Assembly (NCBI GenBank): GCA_016184125.1
Contig: JACPDG010000072.1
Coordinates: 20,230-84,229 of the forward strand
Source of the DNA: Candidatus Rokuibacteriota bacterium
Lineage (GTDB): Bacteria > Methylomirabilota > Methylomirabilia > Rokubacteriales > CSP1-6
Direction of reading: 5' to 3'
Length of the DNA stretch: 64,000 nucleotides
The notes below the pieces were generated by a model, which did not search any database, was not told the DNA's origin, and saw nothing but the letters and a program-made list of their open reading frames with translations. The translations under genes were made by a program, and so were the position numbers. Positions 37,460-45,721 of this stretch are shown piece by piece; the stretch's first letter is position 1; the number at the start of each line of letters is the position of its first letter.

Positions 37460-40400
37460 ATGACTGAGGACCGACCGGAGGCGGTAAGGGCGACGCACCG
37501 CGAGCACGGGCGCTGGTGGCGGTACGACTTGCCCACGCACGGCCACTGGTGGCGGCATGCGCTCCTGGCCGTGACGGTCATTTCCGGCCTCCTGGCATCG
37601 CTCGCGGCGTTCGCCGTCGTCCGGCAGTGGGAGCGTGACCACCTCGCCGTCGATTTCGAGCGCCAGGCGTTCCGGCTCGCGGCCTCGATCGACCGCACGA
37701 CGAACGAGATCGTGGCCGTGCTTCACGGCCACGCGAGCCTCTATCAAATCGGCGGGCACATCGACCCGGCCCAGTTCCACGCGCTCGCGGCCGAGGTGAT
37801 CGGGCGCCACCCGGGCATCCAGGCGGTCGGGTGGATCCTGCGCGTCCCTGCGGCGGCACGGGCGGCGAACGAAGCTGCCAGGCGGGCTGACGGGTTCCCC
37901 CGGCCCGAGATCCTCGAGCGCGATAGTCGGGGCCGGATGGTCCGGGCGGGCCAAAGGGACGAATACTTTCCCCTCCACTCCGTCGAGCCCCTCGCGGGCA
38001 ACGAGCATGCGCTCGGATTCGATCTCGCCTCGGAGCCTGCCCGGCGCGCTGCGCTCGAAGGCGCCCGCTCCACCGGGGCGCCAGAGGCCACGGCGCGGGT
38101 GACGCTCTTGCGGGAGCACGGCGCGCTGCACGGCATCCTGGTCTTCGTGCCCGTCTACGCTCCGGGCTCCCTCGTGGACACGCCCGAGCAGCGCCGCGAC
38201 GGCCTGCGGGGATTCGTCCTCGGCGTCTTGAACGTGGGCGATCTCGTGGACCACGCGCTGCGGCACCTCGACGCCACGGGGATCGAGATCGAGGTGTCGG
38301 ACGAGGCGGCCCCTGCCGGCGAGCGGCTCCTTCACCGCCGCAACCTCGATGGCGGGTCCGCGCGAGGCATGGTCGCCGACCTCGCCTGGCGGACCCCCGA
38401 CGATGTCGCGGGCCGCCGGTGGTCCCTCACGTTCCGGCCCACCGGCGGGTACGTGACCCACAGTCCTTGGGCGTCCTGGGCCTCGCTCGCCGCGGTCCTG
38501 GCGTTCACCGCGCTGGTGTCGCTGGCCTTCGCCGCCGCGATCCGGCGCGCCGCGGAGCTCGCCGCGGCGAAGGACGGGCTCGAGGCCGAGATCGCCGCGC
38601 GCGAGCGCGCGTACGCGGCGCTCGGCGAGAGCGAGCGGCGGTACCGGCTGCTCGCGGACAACGCGAAGGACGTGATCTCGGTCTTCGACCTGGACCTGAG
38701 GATCGTTTACGTGAGCCCGTCCATCGCCCGGCTCCGTGGCTTCACCGTCGAGGAGGCCTTGCGCCAGACGATCGCCGAGCGGCTCACGCCGGCCTCGCTC
38801 GAGGCCGTGATGGACGCGCACGCTCGAGCCCTCCGGGCGAGCCCTGACGAGCCCGAGTGGCGGACGCTCGAGCTGGAGATGCCGTGCAAGGACGGCTCGA
38901 CGGTCTGGGTCGAGACGATCCTCTCCTTCATGAACGACGACGAAGGCCGGCGGGTCGGCATCCTGAGCGTCTCGCGCGACATCACCGAGCGGAAGCGCAC
39001 CGCGGAGCGCATGCGGGCGCTCGCGGAGGTCGGACGCGCGCTGTCGCAATCGCTCGACCCCACAGCGGTCGGCTCGCTCGTGGTCGATAGCGTCTGCACG
39101 CTGCTCGGCACCCGGTCCGCGGCGATCTACCGGATCGACGCCGAGCGCGGGGAGATCGTGCTCCAGGTCACCTCCACCTCTCGCGGGAGCGACTTCTGGT
39201 GGAGCCAACGCCTTCCGCTGTCCGCAAGCCTCGGCGGCGTGGCGGTCCGCGAGCGGCACTCGGTCGCAGCCCGCGATGTGCTGTGCGATCCTCGCTTCGG
39301 GTATACCGCCGAGGTGCGCTCGTTGATCGAGGCGGCGCGCGATCGCGCGGTGCTCGCCGTGCCGCTTCAGGTGCAGGACCGCGTGTTCGGGGTGCTGACC
39401 GTCGGCGACAGGACAGGGAGAGCGTTCACCGGCAGCGACGTCGCCGTCGCCGAAGCCTTCGCCGACCAGGCCGCCATTGCGCTCGAGAACGCCCGCCTGT
39501 TCGCCGAGGCCGAGCAGCGCCGGCGGGCGGCAGAGAGCCTTGCCGACCTCGATCGGCTGATCTCGCGGTCGCTGGATCCAGACGAGGTTGCGCGGCGGGT
39601 CGCCGAGAGCCTCGGCGCCCTGCTGAGCGCCCAGTCGTCTGCGGTCTTCCAGATCGACGAGCGGAGCGGAGGCCTCAGGGTGCTCGCGGCCTGGGGGGAG
39701 CTGGAGCGCATGTACGAACCCGGCTTCCTGATGCCTCGTGGCATCGGGATGGTCGGACTCGCGATCCGCGAGGGGCTCCCGGTCGTGACGCCGGACCTTC
39801 TGACCGATGCTCGGGTCGAGCTGCCTCCGGAGATCCGGGCGCGGCTCGAGCCACTGGCGAACCGCGCCGTGCTGGCGGTGCCGCTGCTCGTACAGGGCCG
39901 GGTGACGGGTGCCGTCGGCGTCGGGGACGTCGAGGGGCGCGTCTACGGTGCCCACGACATCCGTCTCGTGGAGGCGTTCGCCCACCAGGCCGCGCTTGCC
40001 CTGGAGAATGCGCGGCTGCACAGCGAGACGGCGACGCGGCTCCGGCACACGCAGGCGCTGCTCGAGGTGAGCCAGGCCGTCGGCTCGACGCTCGATCCGA
40101 CGGAGGCGTTCCGGCGAACCGTCCGGGTCGCGGTCCGCGCCCTCGGGGCGGACACGGGAGGCATCGCCGCGCTCGTGCCCGGGCGTGACGGGATCGTTCC
40201 GCTCGCCGGGTATCGAATGCCGCTGGAGGTGCTCCGGCAGGCCCCGGCTGCGGTGCCCGCGCGGCTCCTGCTCGAACGGTTGAGGTCGGAGGGCGTGATC
40301 GGCTCGAGCGACAGCCAGGACGACCCGAGCTTCCGCGAGCACCCCTGGGCGCGAGGCGTGCCGCACCGGTCCGTGCTCGCCTCGCCCCTGCGCATCAAGG

Positions 40401-41452
40401 GCGAGATGGTCGGGCTCATCGCGATCGTCTGGATCAGGGAGCGCCACGACTTCACGGAGGACGAGCGCGGCCTGATCGAGGGCATCGCGCGCCAGGCCGC
40501 GATCGGCATCGACAACGCGCGGCTCATCGAGCAGCTCCAGACGCGACAGGGCCGCCTCGAAGCGTTGCTCGCGACGAGCCGCGAGCTGTCGAGGATCCAG
40601 CCGCTCGAGGATCCAGCCGCTCGAGGACCTGCTCGATCGCATCGCGGAGGCGTGCGGTCGGCTGCTCGGAGCGCCGCTCGCGGCGTTCCGTGTCGTCGAC
40701 GGGGACGAGCTCGGCCAGACCGGCGCGCGAGGCGGCGCGCGGCGCCCGGATGCGGTCTTGACCGAGCGGCTCGGGATCTGCGACAGCCTCTCCGGCAAGA
40801 TCGTCCGGAGACCCTCGCGCACATCTTCGAGCCGTTCTTCACGACGAAGGAGCAGGGCAAGGGCACCGGGCTGGGCCTCGCCATGGTGTACGGCACCGTC
40901 AAGCAGAGCGCTGGCAACATCTATGTCGACAGCGGACCGGGGATCGGCACGACCTTCACGATCTACCTGCCGCCGGCCGACGGCTCCGTGGAGACAAGGG
41001 TGGGGCCTGCGTCGCCGACCGCCACGCCCGGCGGGACCGAGACGATCCTGCTCGTCGAGGACGAGGACGCCGTGCGCGAGCTCCTGCGAGAGATCCTGGC
41101 GGACCTCGGGTACACCGTCCTGACGGCCGAGGACGGAGACGCGGCGCTGGCGATCTGCGAGCGCCACGAGGGAGATCTCCACCTCGTCCTCACCGACGTG
41201 GTCATGCCGCGGCTGAGCGGCCCCGAGCTGGTGCGCCGGCTCGCGGACCTCCGGCGAGGGCTGAAGGTGATGTACATGTCCGGCTACACCGACGGCGCGA
41301 TCGCCCAGCACGGCGCCCTCGATCCCGGCACCGTGTTCCTCGAGAAGCCGTTCAGCCCGCCGAACGTCGGTCGCCTCGTCCGCCAGGTGCTCGACGGAAC
41401 GAGCCTCGGCGCCGGCGGCGAGCTCGATCGCGACGGAGCACCACGTCGCTGA
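37460..41452 (+). CDS. CHASE-PAS-GAF hybrid histidine kinase, internally deleted
   Basis: An N-terminal membrane segment (about residues 34-52), a CHASE sensor domain (HASLYQIGGHIDPAQFHALA ... GWILRVPAA) and a second membrane segment (about 345-365) place the sensor in the periplasm. A PAS domain (SERRYRLLADNAKDVISVFD) and three GAF domains follow. At 40589-40620 a 16-bp tandem duplication shifts the frame. The GAF that follows is cut at about 40803 and joined to ETLAHIFEPFFTTKEQGKG, the end of a HATPase, so HisKA and most of the ATPase are missing. A receiver with Asp in LTDVVMPRLSG ends it. The start is uncertain (ATG 37460; TTG 37430 also open). As written it is not a working kinase. Confidence 0.75.
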   Translation: MTEDRPEAVRATHREHGRWWRYDLPTHGHWWRHALLAVTVISGLLASLAAFAVVRQWERDHLAVDFERQAFRLAASIDRTTNEIVAVLHGHASLYQIGGHIDPAQFHALAAEVIGRHPGIQAVGWILRVPAAARAANEAARRADGFPRPEILERDSRGRMVRAGQRDEYFPLHSVEPLAGNEHALGFDLASEPARRAALEGARSTGAPEATARVTLLREHGALHGILVFVPVYAPGSLVDTPEQRRDGLRGFVLGVLNVGDLVDHALRHLDATGIEIEVSDEAAPAGERLLHRRNLDGGSARGMVADLAWRTPDDVAGRRWSLTFRPTGGYVTHSPWASWASLAAVLAFTALVSLAFAAAIRRAAELAAAKDGLEAEIAARERAYAALGESERRYRLLADNAKDVISVFDLDLRIVYVSPSIARLRGFTVEEALRQTIAERLTPASLEAVMDAHARALRASPDEPEWRTLELEMPCKDGSTVWVETILSFMNDDEGRRVGILSVSRDITERKRTAERMRALAEVGRALSQSLDPTAVGSLVVDSVCTLLGTRSAAIYRIDAERGEIVLQVTSTSRGSDFWWSQRLPLSASLGGVAVRERHSVAARDVLCDPRFGYTAEVRSLIEAARDRAVLAVPLQVQDRVFGVLTVGDRTGRAFTGSDVAVAEAFADQAAIALENARLFAEAEQRRRAAESLADLDRLISRSLDPDEVARRVAESLGALLSAQSSAVFQIDERSGGLRVLAAWGELERMYEPGFLMPRGIGMVGLAIREGLPVVTPDLLTDARVELPPEIRARLEPLANRAVLAVPLLVQGRVTGAVGVGDVEGRVYGAHDIRLVEAFAHQAALALENARLHSETATRLRHTQALLEVSQAVGSTLDPTEAFRRTVRVAVRALGADTGGIAALVPGRDGIVPLAGYRMPLEVLRQAPAAVPARLLLERLRSEGVIGSSDSQDDPSFREHPWARGVPHRSVLASPLRIKGEMVGLIAIVWIRERHDFTEDERGLIEGIARQAAIGIDNARLIEQLQTRQGRLEALLATSRELSRIQPLEDPAARGPARSHRGGVRSAARSAARGVPCRRRGRARPDRRARRRAAPGCGLDRAARDLRQPLRQDRPETLAHIFEPFFTTKEQGKGTGLGLAMVYGTVKQSAGNIYVDSGPGIGTTFTIYLPPADGSVETRVGPASPTATPGGTETILLVEDEDAVRELLREILADLGYTVLTAEDGDAALAICERHEGDLHLVLTDVVMPRLSGPELVRRLADLRRGLKVMYMSGYTDGAIAQHGALDPGTVFLEKPFSPPNVGRLVRQVLDGTSLGAGGELDRDGAPRR
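40589..40620. repeat. 16-bp tandem duplication disrupting the kinase frame
   Basis: TCGAGGATCCAGCCGC occurs at 40589-40604 and again at 40605-40620. Removing one copy gives a continuous frame SRIQPLEDLLDRIAEACGRL, a sensible GAF start. It is the same kind of lesion as the 23-bp duplication at 28207. Confidence 0.85.
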
Positions 41453-41607
41453 TGAGACGAACGAGCCCCCAGCGGCCAGGTGTCTTCGCGCAGCGCCGGG
41501 CGCCCGCGCGCGCACCGCGTCGCCGATCCGAGCCGCATCCAGTCCCGGATACCGGCGTCACGGTAGCCCCCGTGAGCCGGCAGGCGCGTGTGATATCGTT
41601 GACCCGC

Positions 41608-41838
41608 ATGCCCCGCGAGCGCGGTGTCGATCACCTGATGAAGAAGCTGCTGCAGGCCATCGAGGCGTCGCTGACCGCCACCGAAGCGGCGCGCGAGGCC
41701 CTCCAGGAGATCCTGCGCCGCGGTGCCGACACCGGCATCTTCTTCGCGGGCGTTCGCGGTCGCGGCGGGATGTCGTCCGACCTCACGCGCGAGGATCGCG
41801 AGTTCCTGCGGGCGCTCTCCATCCGACCCGACCGGTAG
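41608..41838 (+). CDS. Small hypothetical protein (76 aa)
   Basis: I do not recognise the product. Residues 11-38 form an amphipathic helix (MKKLLQAIEASLTATEAARE, then ALQEILRRG), followed by GIFFAGVRGRGG and an acidic/basic tail DREFLRALSIRPDR. The composition is protein-like and unlike a shadow frame. ATG at 41608 or the internal ATG at 41638 may be used. It lies five bases before the YHS gene, so they may be co-transcribed. The 155 bases upstream, back to the kinase stop, show no gene. Confidence 0.5.
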   Translation: MPRERGVDHLMKKLLQAIEASLTATEAAREALQEILRRGADTGIFFAGVRGRGGMSSDLTREDREFLRALSIRPDR

Positions 41839-41843
41839 CGCTC

Positions 41844-42086
41844 ATGCGGGCGGTCCAGCTCGCCGTCTTCATCGCGCTCGTGGTCGTGATCGTGGTGATG
41901 CTCTACCGCGCGCGTGGCCGGCCCGTGCGCCGGCCGGCGGCGTTGCGGGACGAGCTCGTGAAGGACCCGGTGTGCCAGACGTACGTCGTCCGCGCGCGGG
42001 CCGTGACCCGGGCTGGTCTCGACGGCCCGGTCTACTTCTGCAGCGCCGAGTGCGCCCGTCGTTACACGGCCGAGACGCGCGGCTAG
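41844..42086 (+). CDS. Small membrane protein with a YHS-type metal-binding motif
   Basis: An 80-residue protein: one membrane helix (AVQLAVFIALVVVIVVMLY, about residues 3-21), a basic linker, then ELVKDPVCQTYVVRARA and GPVYFCSAECARRY, the YHS/TRASH pattern with Cys in DPVC and FCSAEC. Such domains bind metal ions, often copper or iron. Anchored versions of this size occur widely beside unrelated genes. It starts five bases after the preceding small gene and ends seven bases before the methyltransferase gene. Confidence 0.75.
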   Translation: MRAVQLAVFIALVVVIVVMLYRARGRPVRRPAALRDELVKDPVCQTYVVRARAVTRAGLDGPVYFCSAECARRYTAETRG

Positions 42087-42093
42087 GGCGCTC

Positions 42094-42930
42094 GTGCGCG
42101 CGTCGCACCCGGACCCGTATCGCGCGATCGACGCGCAGGCCGATCCCGACAAGCTCATCCAGTCGCTGGAGCAGCGTGGCCGGACCCGCAGCCATGCCCA
42201 GCTGCGCCGCCGCTTCCTCCGCTTCGTCGGCATCCGCCCGGCCGAGCGCGTGCTCGAGGTCGGCTGCGGGTCCGGCGTCGTCCTGCGCGACGTCGCCGCC
42301 CTCGTCGGTCCTGAAGGGCGCGTGGTCGGCGTCGATCCGAGCCGCCGCGCCGTCGACATCGCGCGATCGCTCTGTGCCGGGCCGGAGCACCGGCGGGTCA
42401 CCGTCCGCCTCGGCGACGGGATGGCGCTGCCGTTTTCCGCGCGCCGGTTCGACGTGGCCCTCGCCGTGACCGTCGTGCTCCACGTCGCGGATCCGCAGGC
42501 ACTGGTCACGGAGATGGCGCGCGTCACGCGGCCGGGGGGGCGCATCGGGCTCCAGGACCAGGACTTCGGCACGGTCGCGGTCACGCATCCGGATCGTGAG
42601 CTGACCGACCGGATCATGCGCGGGGTCGCGAGCCGCATCTACGAGGAGCCGCACAGCGGGCGCCGGCTCCCCGGACTCCTGCGCGCCGCTGGCCTCGACG
42701 ACGTGCGCCTGCGGACGGGCGTGTACCAGGACACCGACCTCGAGCCGTACACGAAGACGTTCCTCGAGCGCCGTGCGGAGAACGCCGTGCGGTTCGGGAT
42801 CGCCGATGCGACCACCGTCCAGCGCTGGCTCGACGGCTTCACGCGGCTCGTCGCCGACCGCAGCTTCGTGATGACAATGAACTTCTACGGCGCCGTGGGG
42901 ACGAAGCCGGGACGGAAGACCGCCCAGTGA
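42094..42930 (+). CDS. SAM-dependent class I methyltransferase
   Basis: A 278-residue enzyme with the Rossmann SAM-binding loop VLEVGCGSG (residues 53-61), VVGVDPSRRAVDIA (motif II, acidic residue holding the ribose), GDGMALPFSARRFDVALAVTV (motifs III/IV) and TRPGGRIGLQDQDFG. It belongs to the broad Methyltransf_11/UbiE-like group; the substrate cannot be told. The GTG start is seven bases after the YHS gene. Its stop overlaps the M28 gene start (TGATG). No sign of damage. Confidence 0.85.
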   Translation: MRASHPDPYRAIDAQADPDKLIQSLEQRGRTRSHAQLRRRFLRFVGIRPAERVLEVGCGSGVVLRDVAALVGPEGRVVGVDPSRRAVDIARSLCAGPEHRRVTVRLGDGMALPFSARRFDVALAVTVVLHVADPQALVTEMARVTRPGGRIGLQDQDFGTVAVTHPDRELTDRIMRGVASRIYEEPHSGRRLPGLLRAAGLDDVRLRTGVYQDTDLEPYTKTFLERRAENAVRFGIADATTVQRWLDGFTRLVADRSFVMTMNFYGAVGTKPGRKTAQ

Positions 42931-43913
42931 TGGGCCCCGGCATGGCCCCCCACTCGGGTCTCGCCGCGCTGGCGCGGCGGGCGTGGGCGGTCGGCGTCGT
43001 CGCCGTGGCGCTGGCGCTGTTCACGACCGCGGTCTTCGCGCTGCGCGCGTCCGCCGGGGCGGGGGAACGCGCGAGGGTGCCGGTGCGATTCGATGGCACG
43101 CGCGTCCTCAAGCACGTCGAGCGCCTCGTCGCGCTCGGTCCCCGGCCGGCCGGCTCCGCGGCCGCAGAGCGCGCGCGGAAGTACATCGTCGGCGAGCTCA
43201 AGCGGAGTGGTGTGTCGACGCGCGTGCAGGCGTTCGAGGCCGACACGCCGCACGGCCGCCTCACGTTCGCCAACGTGATCGGCGTGCTGCCCGGCGCGCG
43301 CCCCGACGTCATCATGATCGCCGGGCACTACGACACGAAGTGGTTTCCGGACTTCCGCTTCGTCGGCGCGAACGACGGCGGGTCGAGCACCGCGCTCCTG
43401 CTCGAGCTGGCCCGCGTGCTGGCGAGCCGGCCGCGCGGCTTCACGTACTGGGTCGTCTTCTTCGACGGCGAGGAGGCGCGCGAGACCTGGACGGCGACCG
43501 ACAGCCTGTACGGGTCGCGCCATCTCGCCGCCGAGCTGGCGCGGACCGGCAAGCTCCCGCGCGCGCTCATCGTCGCCGACATGATCGGTGACAGGAACCT
43601 CGGGATCCGCCGCGAAACGGCGTCCACGCCGTGGCTGACCGACCTCGTGTGGAATGCCGCCCGGCGGCTCCGGTACGACGCGCACTTCCTGCCCGATGCG
43701 CTGCCGGTCGAGGACGACCACGTGCCCTTCCTGCGCGCCCGCGTTCCCGCGACGCTCCTGATCGACTTCGACTACCCGCCGTGGCACACCCCGGCCGACA
43801 CGATCGACAAGGTCTCCGCCGACAGCCTCCGCATCGTCGGCGAGGTCATCCTCGACGCGCTGCCCGCGATCGAGGACCGCGTGGGCCAGGCCGGCGGCGC
43901 GTCGAAACGCTGA
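42930..43913 (+). CDS. M28-family zinc enzyme, glutaminyl-cyclase-like, membrane-anchored
   Basis: A 327-residue protein with an N-terminal signal anchor (about residues 19-38) and an M28 fold: AGHYDTK (His133), GANDGGSSTALLLELARVL (Asp149, bridging zinc ligand), FFDGEEA (Glu pair), DMIGDRNL and VEDDHVPFLRARVPATLLID followed by PPWHTPADT. The D-D-H-x-P-F and W-H-T pattern is that of glutaminyl-peptide cyclases, which form N-terminal pyroglutamate outside the cell, more than of aminopeptidases. Starts at ATG 42930; a GTG one codon earlier is possible. It ends two bases before a large inverted repeat. Confidence 0.82.
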   Translation: MGPGMAPHSGLAALARRAWAVGVVAVALALFTTAVFALRASAGAGERARVPVRFDGTRVLKHVERLVALGPRPAGSAAAERARKYIVGELKRSGVSTRVQAFEADTPHGRLTFANVIGVLPGARPDVIMIAGHYDTKWFPDFRFVGANDGGSSTALLLELARVLASRPRGFTYWVVFFDGEEARETWTATDSLYGSRHLAAELARTGKLPRALIVADMIGDRNLGIRRETASTPWLTDLVWNAARRLRYDAHFLPDALPVEDDHVPFLRARVPATLLIDFDYPPWHTPADTIDKVSADSLRIVGEVILDALPAIEDRVGQAGGASKR

Positions 43914-43914
43914 G

Positions 43915-43963
43915 AGTTCGAGCAGCAGTCGAGCGCCCGGGGCGCTCGATTATTGCTCGAACT
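43915..43963. repeat. Symmetric composite inverted repeat before the selenoprotein gene
   Basis: Outer arms AGTTCGAGCA (43915-43924) and TGCTCGAACT (43954-43963) are perfect inverses, as are inner arms TCGAGCGCC (43929-43937) and GGCGCTCGA (43941-43949). Four bases separate outer from inner arm on each side, and three form the loop. It starts two bases after the M28 stop. It can be a terminator-like hairpin without a T-run or a two-part operator for the next gene. Confidence 0.85.
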
Positions 43964-43969
43964 GAGCCG

Positions 43970-43975
43970 TATAAT
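43970..43975 (+). promoter_or_regulatory. Perfect -10 hexamer giving a possibly leaderless transcript
   Basis: TATAAT at 43970-43975 lies six bases before the ATG at 43982, so transcription would begin at or beside the start codon. No good -35 is present and no ribosome site is visible. The inverted repeat ends seven bases upstream, where an activator or repressor would sit. Confidence 0.5.
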
Positions 43976-43981
43976 CCGGCC

Positions 43982-44524
43982 ATGCCACGCGTGAGAGAGA
44001 TCGACGACCCCGCCGACGATCCCATCCTGCAAGACGTGTTCGCGAAAGAACGTGAGGCGTTCGGCTTCGTCCTGAACACGACCAAGGTCCAGGCGCACAC
44101 GCCCGGCATCATGAAGGCCGCGAAGCAGCTGTCCGCGGCGGTCGACCGCTCGGGGTTCCTGCCACCCGACCTGCTACCGCTCGTCTACCTGCGCGTCGCG
44201 CTCCTCAACGGCTGCCCTTTCTGAATCGACATCAACGCATCCAGGGGGATGCGGACGGGGGCGTCGGAGGAGAAGATCCGGCAGATCGAGCAGTGGGCGG
44301 ACAGCACGCTGTTCACCGAATCGGAGCGCGTCGCCCTCGAGGTCGCCGAGGCCATGACGATCACGGGCCGGCGCGTCACCGACGAGCTCTTCGCTCGGGC
44401 GCGCGCGCACTTCTCGGAGGCGCAGATCGTCGAGCTCGCGGCCGCGATCGCGCTCGAGAATTTCCGCTCGAAGTTCAACCCCGCGCTCGGCATCGAGGCG
44501 CAGGGGTTCTGCATCATCAAGTAG
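43982..44524 (+). CDS. Selenoprotein: AhpD/carboxymuconolactone-decarboxylase-like, C-x-x-U
   Basis: Read with UGA at 44222-44224 as selenocysteine, this is a 180-residue AhpD-like protein: LRVALLNGCPF, then Sec81, then IDINAS, exactly where the family has its C-x-x-C redox pair (Cys78-Pro-Phe-Sec81). The frame stays open with good family sequence for 99 codons beyond the UGA (EEKIRQIEQWADSTLFTESE, ARAHFSEAQIVELAAAIALE) to TAG. A hairpin with SECIS features lies 12-29 bases after the UGA. Family members are peroxidase-linked or thiol-disulfide enzymes; the Sec would raise reactivity. The last codons (GFCIIK) come from the integrated element. The alternative is a nonsense mutation splitting a Cys protein. 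Confidence 0.82.
44222..44253 (+). promoter_or_regulatory. UGA codon and SECIS-like hairpin
   Basis: The UGA is at 44222-44224. CGCATCC (44236-44242) pairs perfectly with GGATGCG (44247-44253), leaving loop AGGG. Eighteen bases separate the UGA from the loop, inside the 16-37 range reported for bacterial SECIS elements, and a G is present in the first two loop positions as those models require. SelB would bind it to insert Sec. Predicted from sequence only. Confidence 0.7.
44464..44512. other. Left attachment site, 49-bp core repeat
   Basis: A 49-base stretch starting CCGCTCGAAGTTCAACCCCG and ending GGGTTCTGC, identical to 57727-57775. It lies within the selenoprotein coding region (residues from R-S-K-F-N-P to G-F-C). 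The crossover point lies somewhere inside it. Confidence 0.9.
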
Positions 44525-45721
44525 TTAGCCCGCATTCCGCACCGCTGTGACCGGCGCAAGAGACGGGGCCGGTTGCGCCTGGGTTGCGGATGGTTGCGGC
44601 ATCCACCGCGCGTAGACCCTGAGCAGGACCGAGGCTCCGCGCCAGCCGCCCTGCTGCTGAACGTAGAGCAGGGGAGCGTTGCGTGAGAGCATCGTGCTCG
44701 CGAACGTGTGGCGGAACTGCTCCGCGGGCCGGTAGCGGACACGCGCCGCGAGGAGCACGCGCCTCCACGAGCGGTGCACGGCCATCGACGAGAGCGGCTG
44801 GCCGTCGCGCTGGAACACGAACGCCTCGGGCTCGAGCGACCGCACCGTGAGTCGCCTGAGGCCGTGAAGCACCGCCCGGGACGCTTCCGTGACGCCTGGG
44901 CGCCACTCCTCGGTGTCCTCGGCGATCGGGTGCAGGATCGAGACGTCGCGGGTCGAATGCGCGTTCTTCGTCGGGCCGAGCCGCTGGTTGCTCCACGTCC
45001 GCCGCACCTTCACGATGCCGGTCGCGGTGTCGATGTCCTGCCACTGAAGGCCCGTGACCTCGCCGGCTCGCATGCCGGACTGCATCCACACGCGGAGAAG
45101 CGTGGCGAAGTCGGGCTCGAGCCGGTCGGCGGCGGCGAGGACGGCGCGCAGCTCGGCGCCGCCGAACGGGTCAACCTGCTCGACGTGGGGCATGCCGCGC
45201 CACTCGAGATCCCCCATCGGGCTCGCCGGGATCAGCTTCCGCCGAACCGCGCGCTTCAGGATCAGCCGGAGCGCGAGGAGCCCGGTGCGCAGCGATCCGT
45301 CAGAGAGCGCCTTGCCCTTGCGCCGAACCGAGCCGCCGGGGGCGCGCTTCGCCTCGATGAAGTCCTCGACGGCCTGCACCGTGATGGCCGTGACCGGCTT
45401 GTCGCCGAAGAACGGCACGAGATGCTGCTCCGCGAAGGACCGGTAGTTGTGCAGCGTGCTCGGACGAATCGCGTTGAGCGCGGGGTACTTCTGAAGCCAC
45501 TCCTCGTAGACGGCCCGGAACGTGGGGGCGGCGGTCGCGACCGGCTCAGGATCGAACACCGTGACGTCCCCGAGCGCCAGCTTCGCCTGGATCTTCTCTG
45601 CGGCCAGCCGCGCGGCCTTCTTCCCGGGCGGGCCGACCCCGACGCGCTTCGCCTTCCGTTTGCCCTTGTGGTCGATGAACAGCCACCACGCGCCGTCTCG
45701 CACCCGCACCTTGACGCCCAT
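44525..45721 (-). CDS. int: Tyrosine recombinase (integrase)
   Basis: A 398-residue integrase: an N-terminal AP2/arm-binding-like domain (VKVRVRDGAWWLFIDHKGKR), a SAM-like core-binding domain (about 75-175) and a catalytic domain. Catalytic Arg is in SGMRAGEVTGLQW, the second Arg and His in EQFRHTFASTM, the Trp/His position in GGWRGASV and nucleophile Tyr in LLRVYARWM. The first His of the usual H-x-x-R is Glu here (E-Q-F-R). It would integrate and excise the element at the 49-bp core. The gene runs inward from attL and its start shares one base with the XRE stop. GGTTGCG repeats lie within its 3' end. Confidence 0.92.
   Translation of the reverse strand: MGVKVRVRDGAWWLFIDHKGKRKAKRVGVGPPGKKAARLAAEKIQAKLALGDVTVFDPEPVATAAPTFRAVYEEWLQKYPALNAIRPSTLHNYRSFAEQHLVPFFGDKPVTAITVQAVEDFIEAKRAPGGSVRRKGKALSDGSLRTGLLALRLILKRAVRRKLIPASPMGDLEWRGMPHVEQVDPFGGAELRAVLAAADRLEPDFATLLRVWMQSGMRAGEVTGLQWQDIDTATGIVKVRRTWSNQRLGPTKNAHSTRDVSILHPIAEDTEEWRPGVTEASRAVLHGLRRLTVRSLEPEAFVFQRDGQPLSSMAVHRSWRRVLLAARVRYRPAEQFRHTFASTMLSRNAPLLYVQQQGGWRGASVLLRVYARWMPQPSATQAQPAPSLAPVTAVRNAG
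44571..44600. other. GGTTGCG repeats near attL, likely integrase arm sites
   Basis: GGTTGCG occurs at 44571, GGTTGCGGAT at 44582-44591 and GGTTGCGGC directly after at 44592. Two copies of GGTTGCGGAT occur at 57635 and 57646 near the right end. Paired short repeats inside both att sites are what arm-type integrase sites look like. Confidence 0.55.

Noticed and set aside
44222..44224. The UGA as an ordinary stop creating two small genes
   Set aside because: It falls precisely at a catalytic Cys codon, the same frame continues with the rest of the family domain, and a SECIS-like hairpin follows. A nonsense mutation remains a fallback.
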